The position numbers and the translations under genes were made by a program. A stretch of DNA of 64,000 bases from positions 23,763,772-23,827,771 of the forward strand of contig NC_081405.1 in the NCBI RefSeq assembly GCF_030272615.1. The letters run 5' to 3'. This document shows, piece by piece, positions 11,578 to 22,856 of this stretch (positions are counted from its first letter, which is position 1; the number at the start of each line of letters is the position of its first letter). Source of the stretch: Cryptomeria japonica. Lineage: Eukaryota; Streptophyta; Pinopsida; Cupressales; Cupressaceae. The notes under the pieces were generated by a model. The model searched no databases and was not told the DNA's origin. It saw only the letters and a program-made list of their open reading frames with translations.

Positions 11578-11881
11578 GGCAAATGGAAGCATTGCCAATG
11601 TTGTGAAGACTGCACCAGCAATTTTCTTTTTTGCTCTAGTACAGGTGGCTGTTCATCTGGCTGTCATTTTGGGGATTGGAAAAGTTCTAGGGTTTGATCC
11701 AAAGCTATTGTTGCTGGCCTCAAATGCAAATGTTGGAGGTCCTACAACAGCTTGTGGAATGGCTACAACAAAAGGGTGGAAAACATTAATTGTCCCTGGA
11801 ATTCTTGCTGGCATATTTGGAATATCAATTGCAACATTTCTTTCAATTGGCTTTGGAGTTGCTGTTTTAAAATATATGTGA
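11558..11881 (+). CDS. DUF819 family membrane protein, terminal exon
   Basis: Last exon, 107 codons plus TGA at 11879-11881, continuing in phase 0 from the exon ending at 410. It encodes the conserved C-terminal half of plant DUF819 proteins: VFFAVIGANGSI, a long hydrophobic helix around FFFALVQVAVHLAVILGIG, the signature segment around LLASNANVGGPTTACGMA (about residues 50-67 of the exon), and a final membrane segment GILAGIFGISIATFLSIGF ending KYM. The glycine/asparagine-rich signature is the best family marker. The exon is intact, with no stops or frameshifts, unlike everything around it, which argues for a live gene. A diverged copy of this exon's first codons and acceptor sits 94 bp upstream. 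A transporter role is often suspected from the topology but cannot be shown here. Confidence 0.9.
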   Translation, partial: VFFAVIGANGSIANVVKTAPAIFFFALVQVAVHLAVILGIGKVLGFDPKLLLLASNANVGGPTTACGMATTKGWKTLIVPGILAGIFGISIATFLSIGFGVAVLKYM

Positions 11882-12469
11882 AACGTGGCAACATGTATCT
11901 TCAATATTAACTAATTCTCAACTGTCTCCATTGCCATTGGAAATAGCATATACTCATGATGAAACCCCAATGCCTGTGAAAAATGTTCTATTCAGAGGAC
12001 GAGCAAGAATTGCAAGTCTTTTATGTGGATTCATCGCTGCCATTTCTATATAGACATGTAGCTTTGTTTGATTGGTGTTACCAGTCTATAATCGTTAATT
12101 GCAGGTGACCGTCGGGTTAAAGCATTAGGCATTTGATAGGTATTCCATTTTTAATAGAAGATGGTCATCAGATGATAAGTAGCCTGCCAGGACTTACACA
12201 AATTATGCTAAGCTAGTTCAGAAACTCATGCTGATTTACCTTGCTTCTTCAAACTTCAAGATAAATGATCATTTTATTCAGACCAAAATAAGGTTCCTCT
12301 GCATTTTCTTGGCTATTACAATTTTCACAAATAATTATGAAGAAATATCTATAATGATTCCAAACACTAAATTTAGTGTAATTTATGATACAAAATTATA
12401 TTCATTTTAATATAATGTGTGATGCACAACATATACATGTTTATTTATTATCGTTTTTCTGTAGCAAAG
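11882..12469 (+). other. Downstream flank / 3' UTR of the DUF819 gene
   Basis: No further gene was recognised. A short frame with no stop for about 55 codons runs in another phase to a TAG near 12051 (residues such as VKNVLFRGRARIASLLCGF); it matched nothing I know. Several AATAAA-like signals occur (for example near 12597), but none can be singled out as the polyadenylation site. Confidence 0.4.
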
Positions 12470-12794
12470 ACTGGATTTTTTTCCTAGTACTGGAATTCTG
12501 AAACAAAAGAGATGTAAGCAATATAAGTAATGGGTGTTTCTCTAAAAGATGGACTTCTTGCTTATGTCTTAATATAAAGGTTCTTTCTCAGCACTCAAAA
12601 TAAAGACTAACCCATTTGGAAACCATGCCAATGAATAACTATAGACATATGTACATATGTAGCAAAAGTTGCAGGAGAAGCAACAATGACTGGATATATT
12701 TTTTTTAATACCGAAAGTTTGGAAACAGAAGAGATACGAGTAATAGATGTAATGGGTATTCCTCTAAAAATAGAATCTATTGTTTATGTCTAAC
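12470..12794. repeat. 219-bp tandem duplication; second copy split by hAT 2
   Basis: Copy 1 starts at 12470 (ACTGGAT, then AGAGATG, AATGGGT, TTTATGTCT-like and GCAAAAGTTGCAGGA blocks). Copy 2 starts at 12689 with the same order of blocks, is interrupted after GTCTAAC at 12794 by the hAT insertion, and resumes at 16951 to end near 17052 with GCAACAAAAGTTGCAGGA. The duplication therefore predates the hAT insertion. Confidence 0.7.
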
Positions 12795-13670
12795 CAGAGT
12801 TCCGTGACTCGCGGCGAGTCATGTGAGTCCGTGGGCCGGGTGACCCTCGCTGGGTCACGGTGACCCTGCCTGGGCTCGGATGAGTCAGCGAGTCACACCC
12901 TGACTCGTCGAGTCCGAGCCCCGTGACCCTGCCGCGTGAACTGAAAACATCGAGTCACAAAATTATTAAAAAATATAACATTTTTTTATGTTTTTTTTTT
13001 CATTTCCTTTTCTTTTAACCCTAAAAGGGATTGACATTCACTTTTATGAGTGGAAGAGAGGAAAAAAGAGAGGAAGAGAGAAAAATAGGAAGCCATAGTT
13101 TTGCAACCAACTGAGAGGAAGAGGTGAAAAGTTTGCACAAATCAAATTGGGGCAACACTACAGTTGCATTGAGAGCATCAAGGAGTTCATAGAAGTTCAT
13201 TTCAAACACTTTTCAACAAATTTGAAAGAGGTAAGTGTTAATTTTTATTGATTATGTTGGCTTTTTTTTTTTCTATATTTATGGATTTTTTGTTTTGTTG
13301 TTATTTTTTTTTTTAAGTTCAACTTTCCAAATCTATATTGCATACTTCAATGATCAATCACAATGAGATAAATAGAACAATAGCATAGCAAACCCTATAT
13401 TTTTTTTTTGAAAAAAATGTATACATGTATTTACAATTTTTTCTAAAAAAAATCTAGGGTTTGCTGATTTTTCTCAATTTTTAATTTCTTTCTTTGAAAT
13501 TTGAAAATTTTCAAGAAAAAACACAATGCACAAATTATTCTTTGCTGATTTTTTTTAATTAGTTTAAAATTTAAAATTTAAAACTTTGTCAAACACAATG
13601 CTCAAATGGTGATTTGTAAAATTGTCTTATTACAGCAGCTCTCATGTTTTGAAAATAATTTTTTTTCTTA

Positions 13671-16549
13671 ATGGCTCATCCTAATCCTCCACAACCTAAG
13701 CCTAGGAAACATGGTAAAAAAGATGAGACATGAAAATACACTGAAGAATTCCCTGGTAGACAAAGAAATCAAACCAAGTGTAGTTTTTGTAAGGAAATTA
13801 ACCATGGGGGGATAAATAGATTGAAATATCATATTGCTGGCATACGTGGTCATGATACTGAGCTTTGTACCAAGGCACCTCTTGAAGCAGTCTGTTTTTG
13901 TTATGTCCAATTAGAAAATTTTGAAATACATAAGTAAACAAAAAAAAAGACAAAGAGAGGAGTTATGTCATATTGGTTCCCCTCCATCCACATCGACATC
14001 CACATCCACATCCACATCCACATCCACATCCACAGCTGCATCCATAGGTTGTGTTGGAGAGGGTTCTTCCATGCCTCCCTTTCGTCCTAGTGCTTCTGCT
14101 AGTGCTAGTACTTCTGCTAGTCACACTTTTGGTCCTAGAGTGCAAAAATCTAAGATAGACAATTTTTTTGTACCACGCACTACTCCTGACGCACAACCCT
14201 CACTTGAGAGCATGTCTTGGAACAAGGAGGTCCATGATGCAGGAAGAAAAACAATTTGCAAGTTTCGGTACTTCTGCAACATTCCATTTATTACAGCTAG
14301 GTACTTTTTTATTTGATTGTTTTAAATTAAAATCTAAAATTTTATGGTTTGAAGTTGAAAATTGAAATTGAAATTGAACTTTTCTTATTTAATATATTTC
14401 AATTTGTGACAGGTCTCCTTATTAGCAAGGTATGATTGATGTAGTAACCATTTGTGGGGCGGGGTTTAAAGCCCTTAGTGATACAGAGTTGAGTGGCCCT
14501 CTCTTGTTGGAAATGGTGGAAGATATGAAAGTTGACCTAGAGGAGCACCGCCAATCTAGGAGCCACAAGGGTTGCACCATCATGATAGATGGTTGGACTG
14601 ATAGGAGGAATAGAACACTCCTAAATTTTCTTGTTTCCAGCGGAGGTGATTGATCATTTTACTTCTCTAAATGCATTGTGATTGAAATTCAATAATTTGC
14701 ATTCTAATTTATTGATAATTAATTTGTTTTATTTTTAGGATCCACCATGTTTTTGAAGTCCATCAATGCTTCCTCACACGTCAAAAATGCGGCATACTTA
14801 CTATTGAGGAAGTTATAGATGAGGTGGGGGAAGAAAATGTGGTGCAAGTAGTGACTGATAATGCAACAAGTTATGTTGCTGTAGGTAAACTTTAAAAGTT
14901 TTCTTTTAAGTTTTAAGTTTTAATTTTTAAACTTTTAAGTTTTTAACTTTTAAATATTAATGGTAAAATTTCTTGATACTTATCATATCTAATTCTTTAA
15001 CTAATTTAAAATTGTTGTAGGAAAACTTTTGATGGAGAGGCACCCAAAAATCTTTTGGTCTCCATGTGCGGCCCATTGCCTTGACCTCATGCTGAAGGAT
15101 ATAGGTAAGCTTGGATGGGTGAAAGAATGCGTTGAAAGGGCAAAAAATGTATGCAAATTTATTTACAATCATGCATTGGTCCTTAGCATTATGAGACAAT
15201 ACACAGGGGAAAGGGAGTTGGCTCGTCCTGGTATAACGAGATTTGCCTCGAATTTCCTCACATTGAAATCCTTGTTAAAATCAAAGGCATCTTTGAGGCA
15301 CATGTTTGTTGGTGAGGAGTGGACTTCCTCATCCTATGCTACGACCACTGCAAGGATGGATGTGGCAGATTGCATTTTTGATGAGTCGGATTTTTGGATT
15401 CCTTGTGTAGAAATCGTGCAGGTAATTTTATAAATTTATATGCATATTTTTGTTTTGTTTGCATTGTGCAACTTTGCAATTTTTTTTATTTTCATGCACA
15501 CTTGTGAGTTAAATATTTTTGTTTAACATTATTTGCAGGTCATTGAGCCCCTAGTAGTTCACCTACGAGTAGTTGATGGGGAGAAGCCCGCTATGGGCTA
15601 CATATATGAGGGCATGGATAGGGCCAAGGAGGCCATTAGATCTATATATGCTGGAGTTGAGGATAAGTATAGGCCCATTTGGGACATAATTGATAGAAGA
15701 TGACATAACCAATTTCATAGGCCCATCCATGCAGCAGCTTATTACCTCAATCCATCATTTCGTTTCCGTGTTGATTTCAAAGCGGATGAGGAGGTTCTTA
15801 GCGGACTATATTCAGTAGTACAACGGATGGGCACTGATACCACAACTACATTGCTCGAGATGGATGCATTTAATAATGCAATAGGGGCAATCTTTGCCAG
15901 CCAATTGTGCAAAGAGGGTCGGACAAAATTGTAGCCAGGTAGAAAATTCTAAAGTTTATGACTTATACATTTTAATTTTTCATTTTATAATCTACCTTTA
16001 AAGTTGGAAATGAGACTAATGTTTTTTTCTTTTCCTTATCTCAGATAGATGGTGGCAAATGTTTGGGCCTTCAACCCCAAACCTTCAAAAAATTGCCATC
16101 TGCATATTGAGCCAGCTATGCAGCGCTTCTGGATGTGAGCGCAACTGGAGCATGTTCGAGCTCATCCACTCAAAGAGGTGAAATAGATTGTCTGTGGAGA
16201 GGTTGAATGATCTAGTCTTTGTTCATTACAACCTTCGTCTCAGGACCAGATAGATTTTGGACGCTGACTCCTCTCCGATCACTCTAGAGGAAGTCGACCC
16301 CGAGTCCAATTGGCTCACTGAGTCCACCGATCCAGTCTTCACTGATGAGGACCTTGAGTGGTTGACCAGGCAGACAGAAAAGCTGAGGCTGTGGCTATGG
16401 CAGAGGAGGATAGAGCACGATCAAACACAACACCTATGGCTACTCAGACTGACACATCACAGGCAGAGACTATGGCTACTCAGTCATCCAGGACCTACCT
16501 TAGACGCCTTTCTAGGAGGCAGATAGACGAGCCTGAGCCTGAGCCATAG
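13671..16549 (+). pseudogene. hAT transposase pseudogene 2 (BED finger, DUF659, hAT dimerisation), multi-exon
   Basis: The gene starts MAHPNPPQPKPRKHGKKDE at 13671. A BED-type zinc finger with CSFCKE and a downstream KYHIAGIRGH/C block lies at about 13776-13870. A Ser-Thr-Ser-Thr linker (13984-14034) and WNKEVHDAG (14218) follow. Plausible introns are about 14302-14413 (ag|gtactt to gtgacag|gtc), 14646-14739, 14886-15020, 15421-15538 and 15940-16044. The DUF659 signature MIDGWTDRRNRTLLNFLV is at 14582-14635. The exon at 15021-15420 carries CAAHCLDLML and ARPGITRFAS. The next exon carries VVDGEKPAMGYIYEGMDRA and YYLNPSF. The last has NLQKIAICILSQLCSASGC and RNWSMFE (16070-16160), the hAT dimerisation motif. 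Lesions: Trp to TGA near 15701, Arg to TGA at 16179-16181, a few others and one frameshift near 14800. It is otherwise close to intact, and much better preserved than copy 1. The acidic tail to 16549 may be out of frame. Confidence 0.85.
13984..14034 (+). repeat. Hexamer microsatellite (TCCACA)n in transposase linker
   Basis: About eight repeats of a TCCACA/TCGACA hexamer, read in frame as alternating Ser-Thr. It lies between the BED finger and the DUF659 region, so its length may vary without harming folded domains. Confidence 0.9.
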
Positions 16550-17090
16550 ACTTGTTTTTGTTTACACTTTACAACTAGATATATGTTTGGGAACATTTGA
16601 AGTCATGGATTTTATATACATTGGACAACATTTATAACTCTATATATCTATGTTTTCTAATTCCTTCAGCTACAATTTACATTTCTACACATGTGATGGA
16701 TGTATGTTTATGTATGTGACCAAATTAGCTTCTATTTGATGATGTTATAGTGTCTTTAAGCTTGATTCAATAATGGGTGTATGAAACAAGTTTTAAATCG
16801 TTAAAAATCTCTAAATTTCAAGGGTTTTCTTATTTTGCTGAGTCGTTGCCGAGTCATTGCCGAGTCCGAGCCGAGTTCGAGCCGAGTCATGAGTCGAGTT
16901 AGCCTTGCCGAGTCAGAGCCGAGTTTGAGTTTGGGGACTTTGTGTCTAACATATTTGTTCTTTTTAACCACTAAAAACAAAACCACAACATGTGGAGCCC
17001 ATACGAGTGAATAAGTACAAATATATGCAACAAAAGTTGCAGGAAGAGCACATATGAGCCAGGACGAAAAGTTGAATTTCATCTAATGGA

Positions 17091-17265
17091 TCTTGTAGAA
17101 TCTACAGGGCTATCATCTTCTGCAGTTTCTGCTGTCATTCCTCTCCTTATCCTGTGATGCTTACATAGTCTTGGATTACCAAATTTTGTATCTTGTAGTT
17201 TCTGCTGTCTTTCCCCTCCTTAGCTTGAGATACATGCATAGTCTTGGCTTACCGAGTTTTGTATT
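17091..17265. repeat. Imperfect tandem duplication of about 100 bp
   Basis: The blocks TCTTGTAG, TTTCTGCTGTC, TTCC-CTCCTTA, CATAGTCTTGG and TTACC-A-TTTTGTAT occur at 17091-17190 and again at 17191-17265. The second copy lacks an internal segment of about 25 bases. No coding content. Confidence 0.7.
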
Positions 17266-17639
17266 ATGTTTCAAACAACTCAATCTGAAACTCTACAATA
17301 GCTGATCTAGAGTTCAAACCATCTTAGAGCATTGAAAGTAAGTCAATTAGGAATTGGAGAATAGTTGTTCTGGAGTTCAAACCATCTGACAACATTGAAA
17401 GTGCCCTTTGCAGAGTTAGTGGCATTTGATGCAAACTGGCACAAACAGGGGCGGTTAGTCTTTTTTTCGAATATTAGGAAAAAGTTACATTCTATTGAAA
17501 GAAAACTAGAGCGGAAGGTTGTATTGCGTTCCATATTTTTCAACATGATCACCCATATGCATTTAAGATTATTAGATTAGGGGCTTATTAAAAAACCCCA
17601 ATAGTCAATTCATTATATTTAGAATTTGAACCTTGTCGA

Positions 17640-19440
17640 AGGTAACTATTGATGATGAACAAGAAGGCCAAGTGCTTAGTTGGAAATAGTTAAGTAATGA
17701 ATGAAGAATTCACTGTAAGCAACCATGAAAGAGAAACTATATCACCCAACTGACAAATTTAAAACAAATAAGGTCTTTAGTTGAATACAATGTTGAGCAT
17801 ATTTGATTGGGATTATAGACTTATGATGTAACATTTAATTAGAGGCTTCAACTCTACATTAATGGACTTAATTATCAAATTAAGTATGATGTTCATTTGT
17901 TGGAACTTTGCACAATTAGGAAAGCTATGCAACAAGAATTGCATATTGAGCAACAAAACTCTTACCACCAAAATATCCGGATAAAGTCAAAGCATAGGAT
18001 GGAAAGATATAAATGTGACTAATATTGTCAACAAAAATGGGGATAAATTATTTAACCTATAACAGATTACTAAACTCTCCTCTCAACAAGAGGAATGATA
18101 GAAAGCAAAAGGTTTATGTTGGCATTGTGACAACAAATGGTCTAGAGTTCATAAGTGTGCTAATAATGAGAAAAGATTAATGATTATTAAGAATAAGTTG
18201 AAGAAGAAAGAAATAGCTATAGAAGAATTGAATGTGGAACTTGAGCATGAAAACTCAGAGGAGAAGAAAGTGCTATTATCTCTCCACATGATTGAATGAC
18301 ACAAACATAGCACAATCACTCAAAGTGTTTGGTTATATTAAAAAGAGAAAGGTGATGGTGTTGGTTGGTATATGTAGACACAATTTTACTCATAAAAGAT
18401 TGACTAATGAGGTCAATTGTTTTGTGTATTCAATATTTAATTTTCAAGTCATGATAGCTGATTGAAAACATCTTTCTTGTGGTATTTAATGCCATCTAAT
18501 GAAATTCTCAATGGGAGATTACCAACTTGATTTATAAATGTTTGTTATCTCAATCGAGGGTTTAAATATAGATATAAGTGTACAATGGTTTATATAGTTA
18601 CAAACAATTTCTTTCAATTTTTAAGACTTATTCATGATGTCACATAAATGGACAAAAGTATAAATTTATAAGGACACAATCACCACCATGCCAAATCATG
18701 AGCACACGGAAGATGGAGAAATTACTAATGTGTGGTTTTCATGGCATAATATCTCAACTACATTTTGTAGAAGCATAAGACCAAAAAGCTCAAGATATAC
18801 TAGACCTTCAAGAGATTGTTCAATGCCATCAACTAGTTCTCTAGAACCCATGTGTTTACCTTCAATTGGAGATCATGATCATGCATCGAATTAATATATG
18901 GAGGTATTACTCCTAACATTAGACCTTTTTCCTATTCATATGATCAAAAGTTAGAAGTTGAGAAATTAGTCAAGGAAAAGGAAATGTTGGATTCTGACAT
19001 TGTTTATCCAATCAATGCTTTGTGTTGTACAAAGGATTGTATTATATAAAATAATACAAATTCTTGAAGATAATTTAATGGTCACTTGTAATAATAGGAG
19101 GAAACAAGTAGATCAACATTGTATTGTGAGACATTTTGAGGAGGGAGATTGGGTATTTGTTTGGTTGTAATCTTTTAAACACATACCACTCAAGCAACTC
19201 AAGAACATTAGGGTTGCAACTAAATTTTATGGGCCAAGGTTCTCAATCGGTTAGGAAGTGTAACTTATAAATTGGAACTTCCATGCACTTCCAAAATTCA
19301 TCCTACCAGTGGACATCATTTTGACAAACTTGCCATCTTAGATAAGATACCAAGTATCCCACTCCTCTTAGAAGGAAATGAACTCTCAAGATGGAAAATG
19401 ATTTCCTTGAGGTCTCTTATGGTAAGGTCTTGGCTTGCAA
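17640..19440 (+). mobile_element. Ty3/Gypsy element, internally deleted (gag, protease, RT start, then integrase end)
   Basis: Decayed coding blocks on the + strand. Gag core at about 17640-17960 (residues like YINGLNYQIKYDVHLLE). CCHC-like knuckle GLCWHCDNKWSRVHKC at about 18118-18165. Aspartic-protease region at about 18280-18620 (ICRHNFTHKRL, then CFVYSIFNFQVMIAD, the usual context after a DSGSTHNF site). The N-terminal edge of reverse transcriptase (IELIYGGITPNIRPFSYSY) at about 18880-18950. Then, after an abrupt switch near 19020-19060, the C-terminal integrase region (VDQHCIVRHFEEGDWVFV, KFYGPRFSI) to about 19400. Everything from the RT palm through the integrase catalytic core is missing. 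Stops are frequent. LTRs were not identified. Confidence 0.75.
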
Positions 19441-20265
19441 GATAACTTAATTTTTCATTGTGTTTTCTAGTGATTGAAAGGGACTTAAATGATTGTTCTA
19501 TTGGAATTTTGAAATGGGGGTTATATTTGAAAGATAAGAGAATTTATGCACTCCCTAACCCCAAGTTTGGTGCTTTTAAGCCATATAACCCTGAAGATGC
19601 TTACAATTGGAAATACTACTTGTTCATTAGATGTTTAAAGTTTTTGGTGTTGGTTCTTGAACTAATCTCTAGTTATAAAAAAATGTGAAAATGGGGAGAA
19701 AGAGAAGCAATTAAAGAGAATAATCCTTAATTTAGAGCTTCCATTGCAATGCTTGAATGCATAACTAGTTGCAATCAGAAACACTACTTGTTCATTAGAT
19801 ATTTAAAGTTTGTGTTGTTGGTTCTTGAACTAACCTCTAGTTATAAAAAATAGTGAAAATGGGGAGAAAGAGAAGCAACTAAAGAGAAGAATTCTAAATT
19901 TAGAGCTTCCATTGCAATGCCTGAATGCATAATTAGACCAGGAAAGAGGAAGATTTAAAATGTTGTAATATGCAATTTACAAATTATGATGAATGATGAT
20001 GATGTTCAAACTTCAAAAACCATCATCATAAACTCATAATAGTTGTCAACTAACGATTATATCAGGATTCCACACGAGTATGCAATTTTTTACTCAATTT
20101 GCATTCAAATTAGTCAAATTTAATAGAAAACACTTTATACTCATTGGATACATCTTATCATTGAATTTTGCAAAACAAATGTATTTCTAATGAAATTTAA
20201 GCTTTTATCGAGTATTTGTCAAATGTTTGCCAAGTCTTTGTTGAGTTTGAGTTTTCTAACCATGG
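19441..20265 (+). repeat. 168-bp tandem duplication followed by a third hAT 3' tail (tentative)
   Basis: Two copies starting at 19615 and 19783 (ACTACTTGTTCATTAGAT) run through GAAAATGGGGAGAAAGAGAAG and AGAGCTTCCATTGCAATG to about 19945. The following 300 bp resemble the right tail of hAT 1 (an AAGAGGAAGATT block, ATGCAATTTA, TTTGCAAAA, then GCCAAGTC and GAGTTTGAGTTTTC near 20260, like the GAGTTTGAGTTTGG end of hAT 2). A relic of an hAT right end is likely. The left end and target duplication were not found. Confidence 0.45.
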
Positions 20266-22856
20266 TTGAAACCCTCAATTGCATTGATGGTAAAATGGGC
20301 ACCATGATCGTAGTGTGAAGCTACATGAAAATTGCATCCTGGGATGTGTATTTTAAGAAAAGAAAACCCTCTGAGTTAGTTGCGTGGGTCAAGCTTGGCA
20401 ATAGCATCGTGGTGCTCTTCAAAATTATCTTCACAAGCACCGCCTTAATGACGTCTTTGTAAGGGTTAGAAGTCATAACTTCTTTCTCAAAGTCTCACAA
20501 TATCCAAAAGCAAGTCCTTAGATTCAATTCGTAACAAGGAAATTAGAGTTTATATGTGTTTTAAATAATTTACAAGGATCCACAAGAGACATAAATTTTA
20601 GGACATCATGGTGAACATCTTGTAGTCCATTAGAAACAAGCAAACCTTTGAATTCCTTTTAATATTATACATAATACATCCTTGTGGAGATGAAAAGTGG
20701 CTTTGGGATGTCTACGAAAGAAGTTTGGATGTAGGGACTAACTTGTTACTTAATAAATATTTCATTGGGCATTAATCATTTTGAATATTTAAAAACCCTT
20801 GTCAGCATTTTGGAGCTTTGGCAAATTTTAGAACCTTCAACAACCAATTCCGTTTTACTTTGTCAACACTTTGGGAGATTTTCAAACCCTATTGGTATTT
20901 TGGTGGTTTAATTAAAATTCATCAAAAAAGCCCTTGTTTTGATTTGCTTCATCATTACTTTTAAAGTTCATTGAACCTTGTCAATTTTTAATGGGTTAGC
21001 AAACTTCAAAACTCACTAAAATAGGTTCCACTTTGCATTGCCTCCACTATTTCGTAATAAGCTATTGGCATTTGAGGTTCCACAAATTAGCAAGCCATCA
21101 ACACTTATTATTGACATTTTGGGAGTTTTTATAACTATAGAACTCGCTTACATGGCTTTTAGAAGTTTTCTTTGCATCAAACCCATGCTTTGTGAAAATA
21201 TGGGAGGGAATCATAGTTTTGTGAGGTTTGAAAAAGGTAGGTCCAATTGTAGGGTTAAATTTTGTAATTCTATTTTTTAAAAAGATTTTCTCATCTAAAT
21301 TGAATGTTTGTAAAGTTTAATTGGAGGTTGTGATGGCTATTGTTGAAATGTCCTCCAACTTGATGAAATCTCACAATTTCGAAAGTTGAATGTTTTTATT
21401 AGAGTTGTTTCAAAAAAGTTTTGAACTTTGAAGGCTTTGAAAACTCACATGTCTAGTGTTCCAAGAAAAATCTACAAATTGATTAACTTTTTCAATGTAG
21501 TATCATGTAGGCTTTTGTAAAAAATGGAACTTTGGAGCTAGGGTGGTTTGGGTGAGGAACAAAAGTTGGAAGTAGGCACAAGTTTCCAAATGATCATTTA
21601 ACAAAATCATTGCATTTCATGGTAAAGTGTAGTAATGGAAGTAGATTCAAACTTTTGTTTTTAGACTTGGGATGTCCAAATGTTGGGTGAAGGCCAACAC
21701 ATTTACTTCTCTATCCATCAAGCCTTTTGTTTCAATGTTTGTTTCAAGCTTGTGACTATTGGTTAGGGATTAGGGGGTTTGGGCAATGCCATGTTAGAAT
21801 ATCCTCTAGTCTATACTAGAATCCTAGAAACTTTAATATTTTGACATTTTCACTCTTTTAGCAATTTTGCGGGGAAACTAATATAATTTTCATTAAGGTT
21901 TGCATATTGCAGTGGGACAACTGACTTCCACATCCTGATTGAAATTCCACATACTACCTACCCTTTGCTCAAATGACAGACTTAACACATTGAAGATTTT
22001 TGCGGGGATAGACTAGAAGTTAGGATGATATGGATACAGGTTTAGATGTTCAATTATCACCTAAAAGTCCACAAAGACAAATGTACCATAAACCCAAAAG
22101 ACCTTGCCAAAATTCGTAGAAGGTTGGGTTGACACCTGAAGAAGATGAACATCTAGATGTCTCTTAAGGTTATGCAAGATAAGTTTAATAAAGGCTTTCA
22201 TATTCTAACTAGCTGCGAGAATAAGTTGCAGGGAAGGACAAGACATTTGGAGATTTAGACAACAAGTGGGATGTTCGAAAGTTGGCAAAATAACATTTTA
22301 AGAGTTTTAACCATCTTAATACCACAAGGAGGGTTTGTGGAAAAGACAAGGACATCAAAGGGTTGATACATCATGTCCATATATGTTCGGTAGTCCCCGA
22401 TAAGTTTGCATTTCACAAATAGTTGGGAATTTAAAATTTTATAAGGCAAAGAACCCAAATCACCTTGCAAAGAACTTAAAATTTGAAACACATGAAACTT
22501 AGTCTTCATTTAATGTTAAAGTGCACTCTTCATGACTTTGACCATAGGGGAGAATGAGTTGTACCTATAGTAATTGTCTCTAGATGTTTTCTATAAATTT
22601 GTACTTGTAGATTGCTTGGGACATTTTCCAATCATCCTTGTGTCCCCATGTAATATAGGTGTGATACTAATAATTATGTCCAAGTTGATACATTTAATGA
22701 AGAGATCACTCTAACAAAACAATTTAAATTTGACCAAACATGATTGAGGGCGAGTTTAATATCATCGATGAAAACCAAACAAAGATTTTACTTGATTGGG
22801 TAAGTCGATTATAAAGTGTGATACTCGTAAAAAGGCATATGATTTTACAAAAGGAA
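20266..22856. other. No recognisable gene or element
   Basis: AT-rich sequence with only short chance reading frames on either strand, none resembling a known domain. It could be very old transposon sequence. Confidence 0.5.

Larger units (their letters stand above)
12795..16942 (+). mobile_element. Complete hAT DNA transposon 2 (4148 bp) with 8-bp target duplication
   Basis: The element starts CAGAGTTCCGTGACTCG and ends, inverted, CAAAGTCCCCAAACTC. It is flanked by perfect 8-bp repeats TGTCTAAC at 12787-12794 and 16943-16950, the size expected for hAT. The subterminal 150 bp at each side are GC-rich and packed with GAGTC/CGAGTC motifs, while the interior is AT-rich. It carries one transposase gene on the + strand. 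It is structurally complete, but its transposase is broken by a few stops and a frameshift. Confidence 0.9.

Noticed and set aside
11653-11904. Minus-strand frame opposite the terminal DUF819 exon
   Set aside because: Antisense shadow of the real exon.
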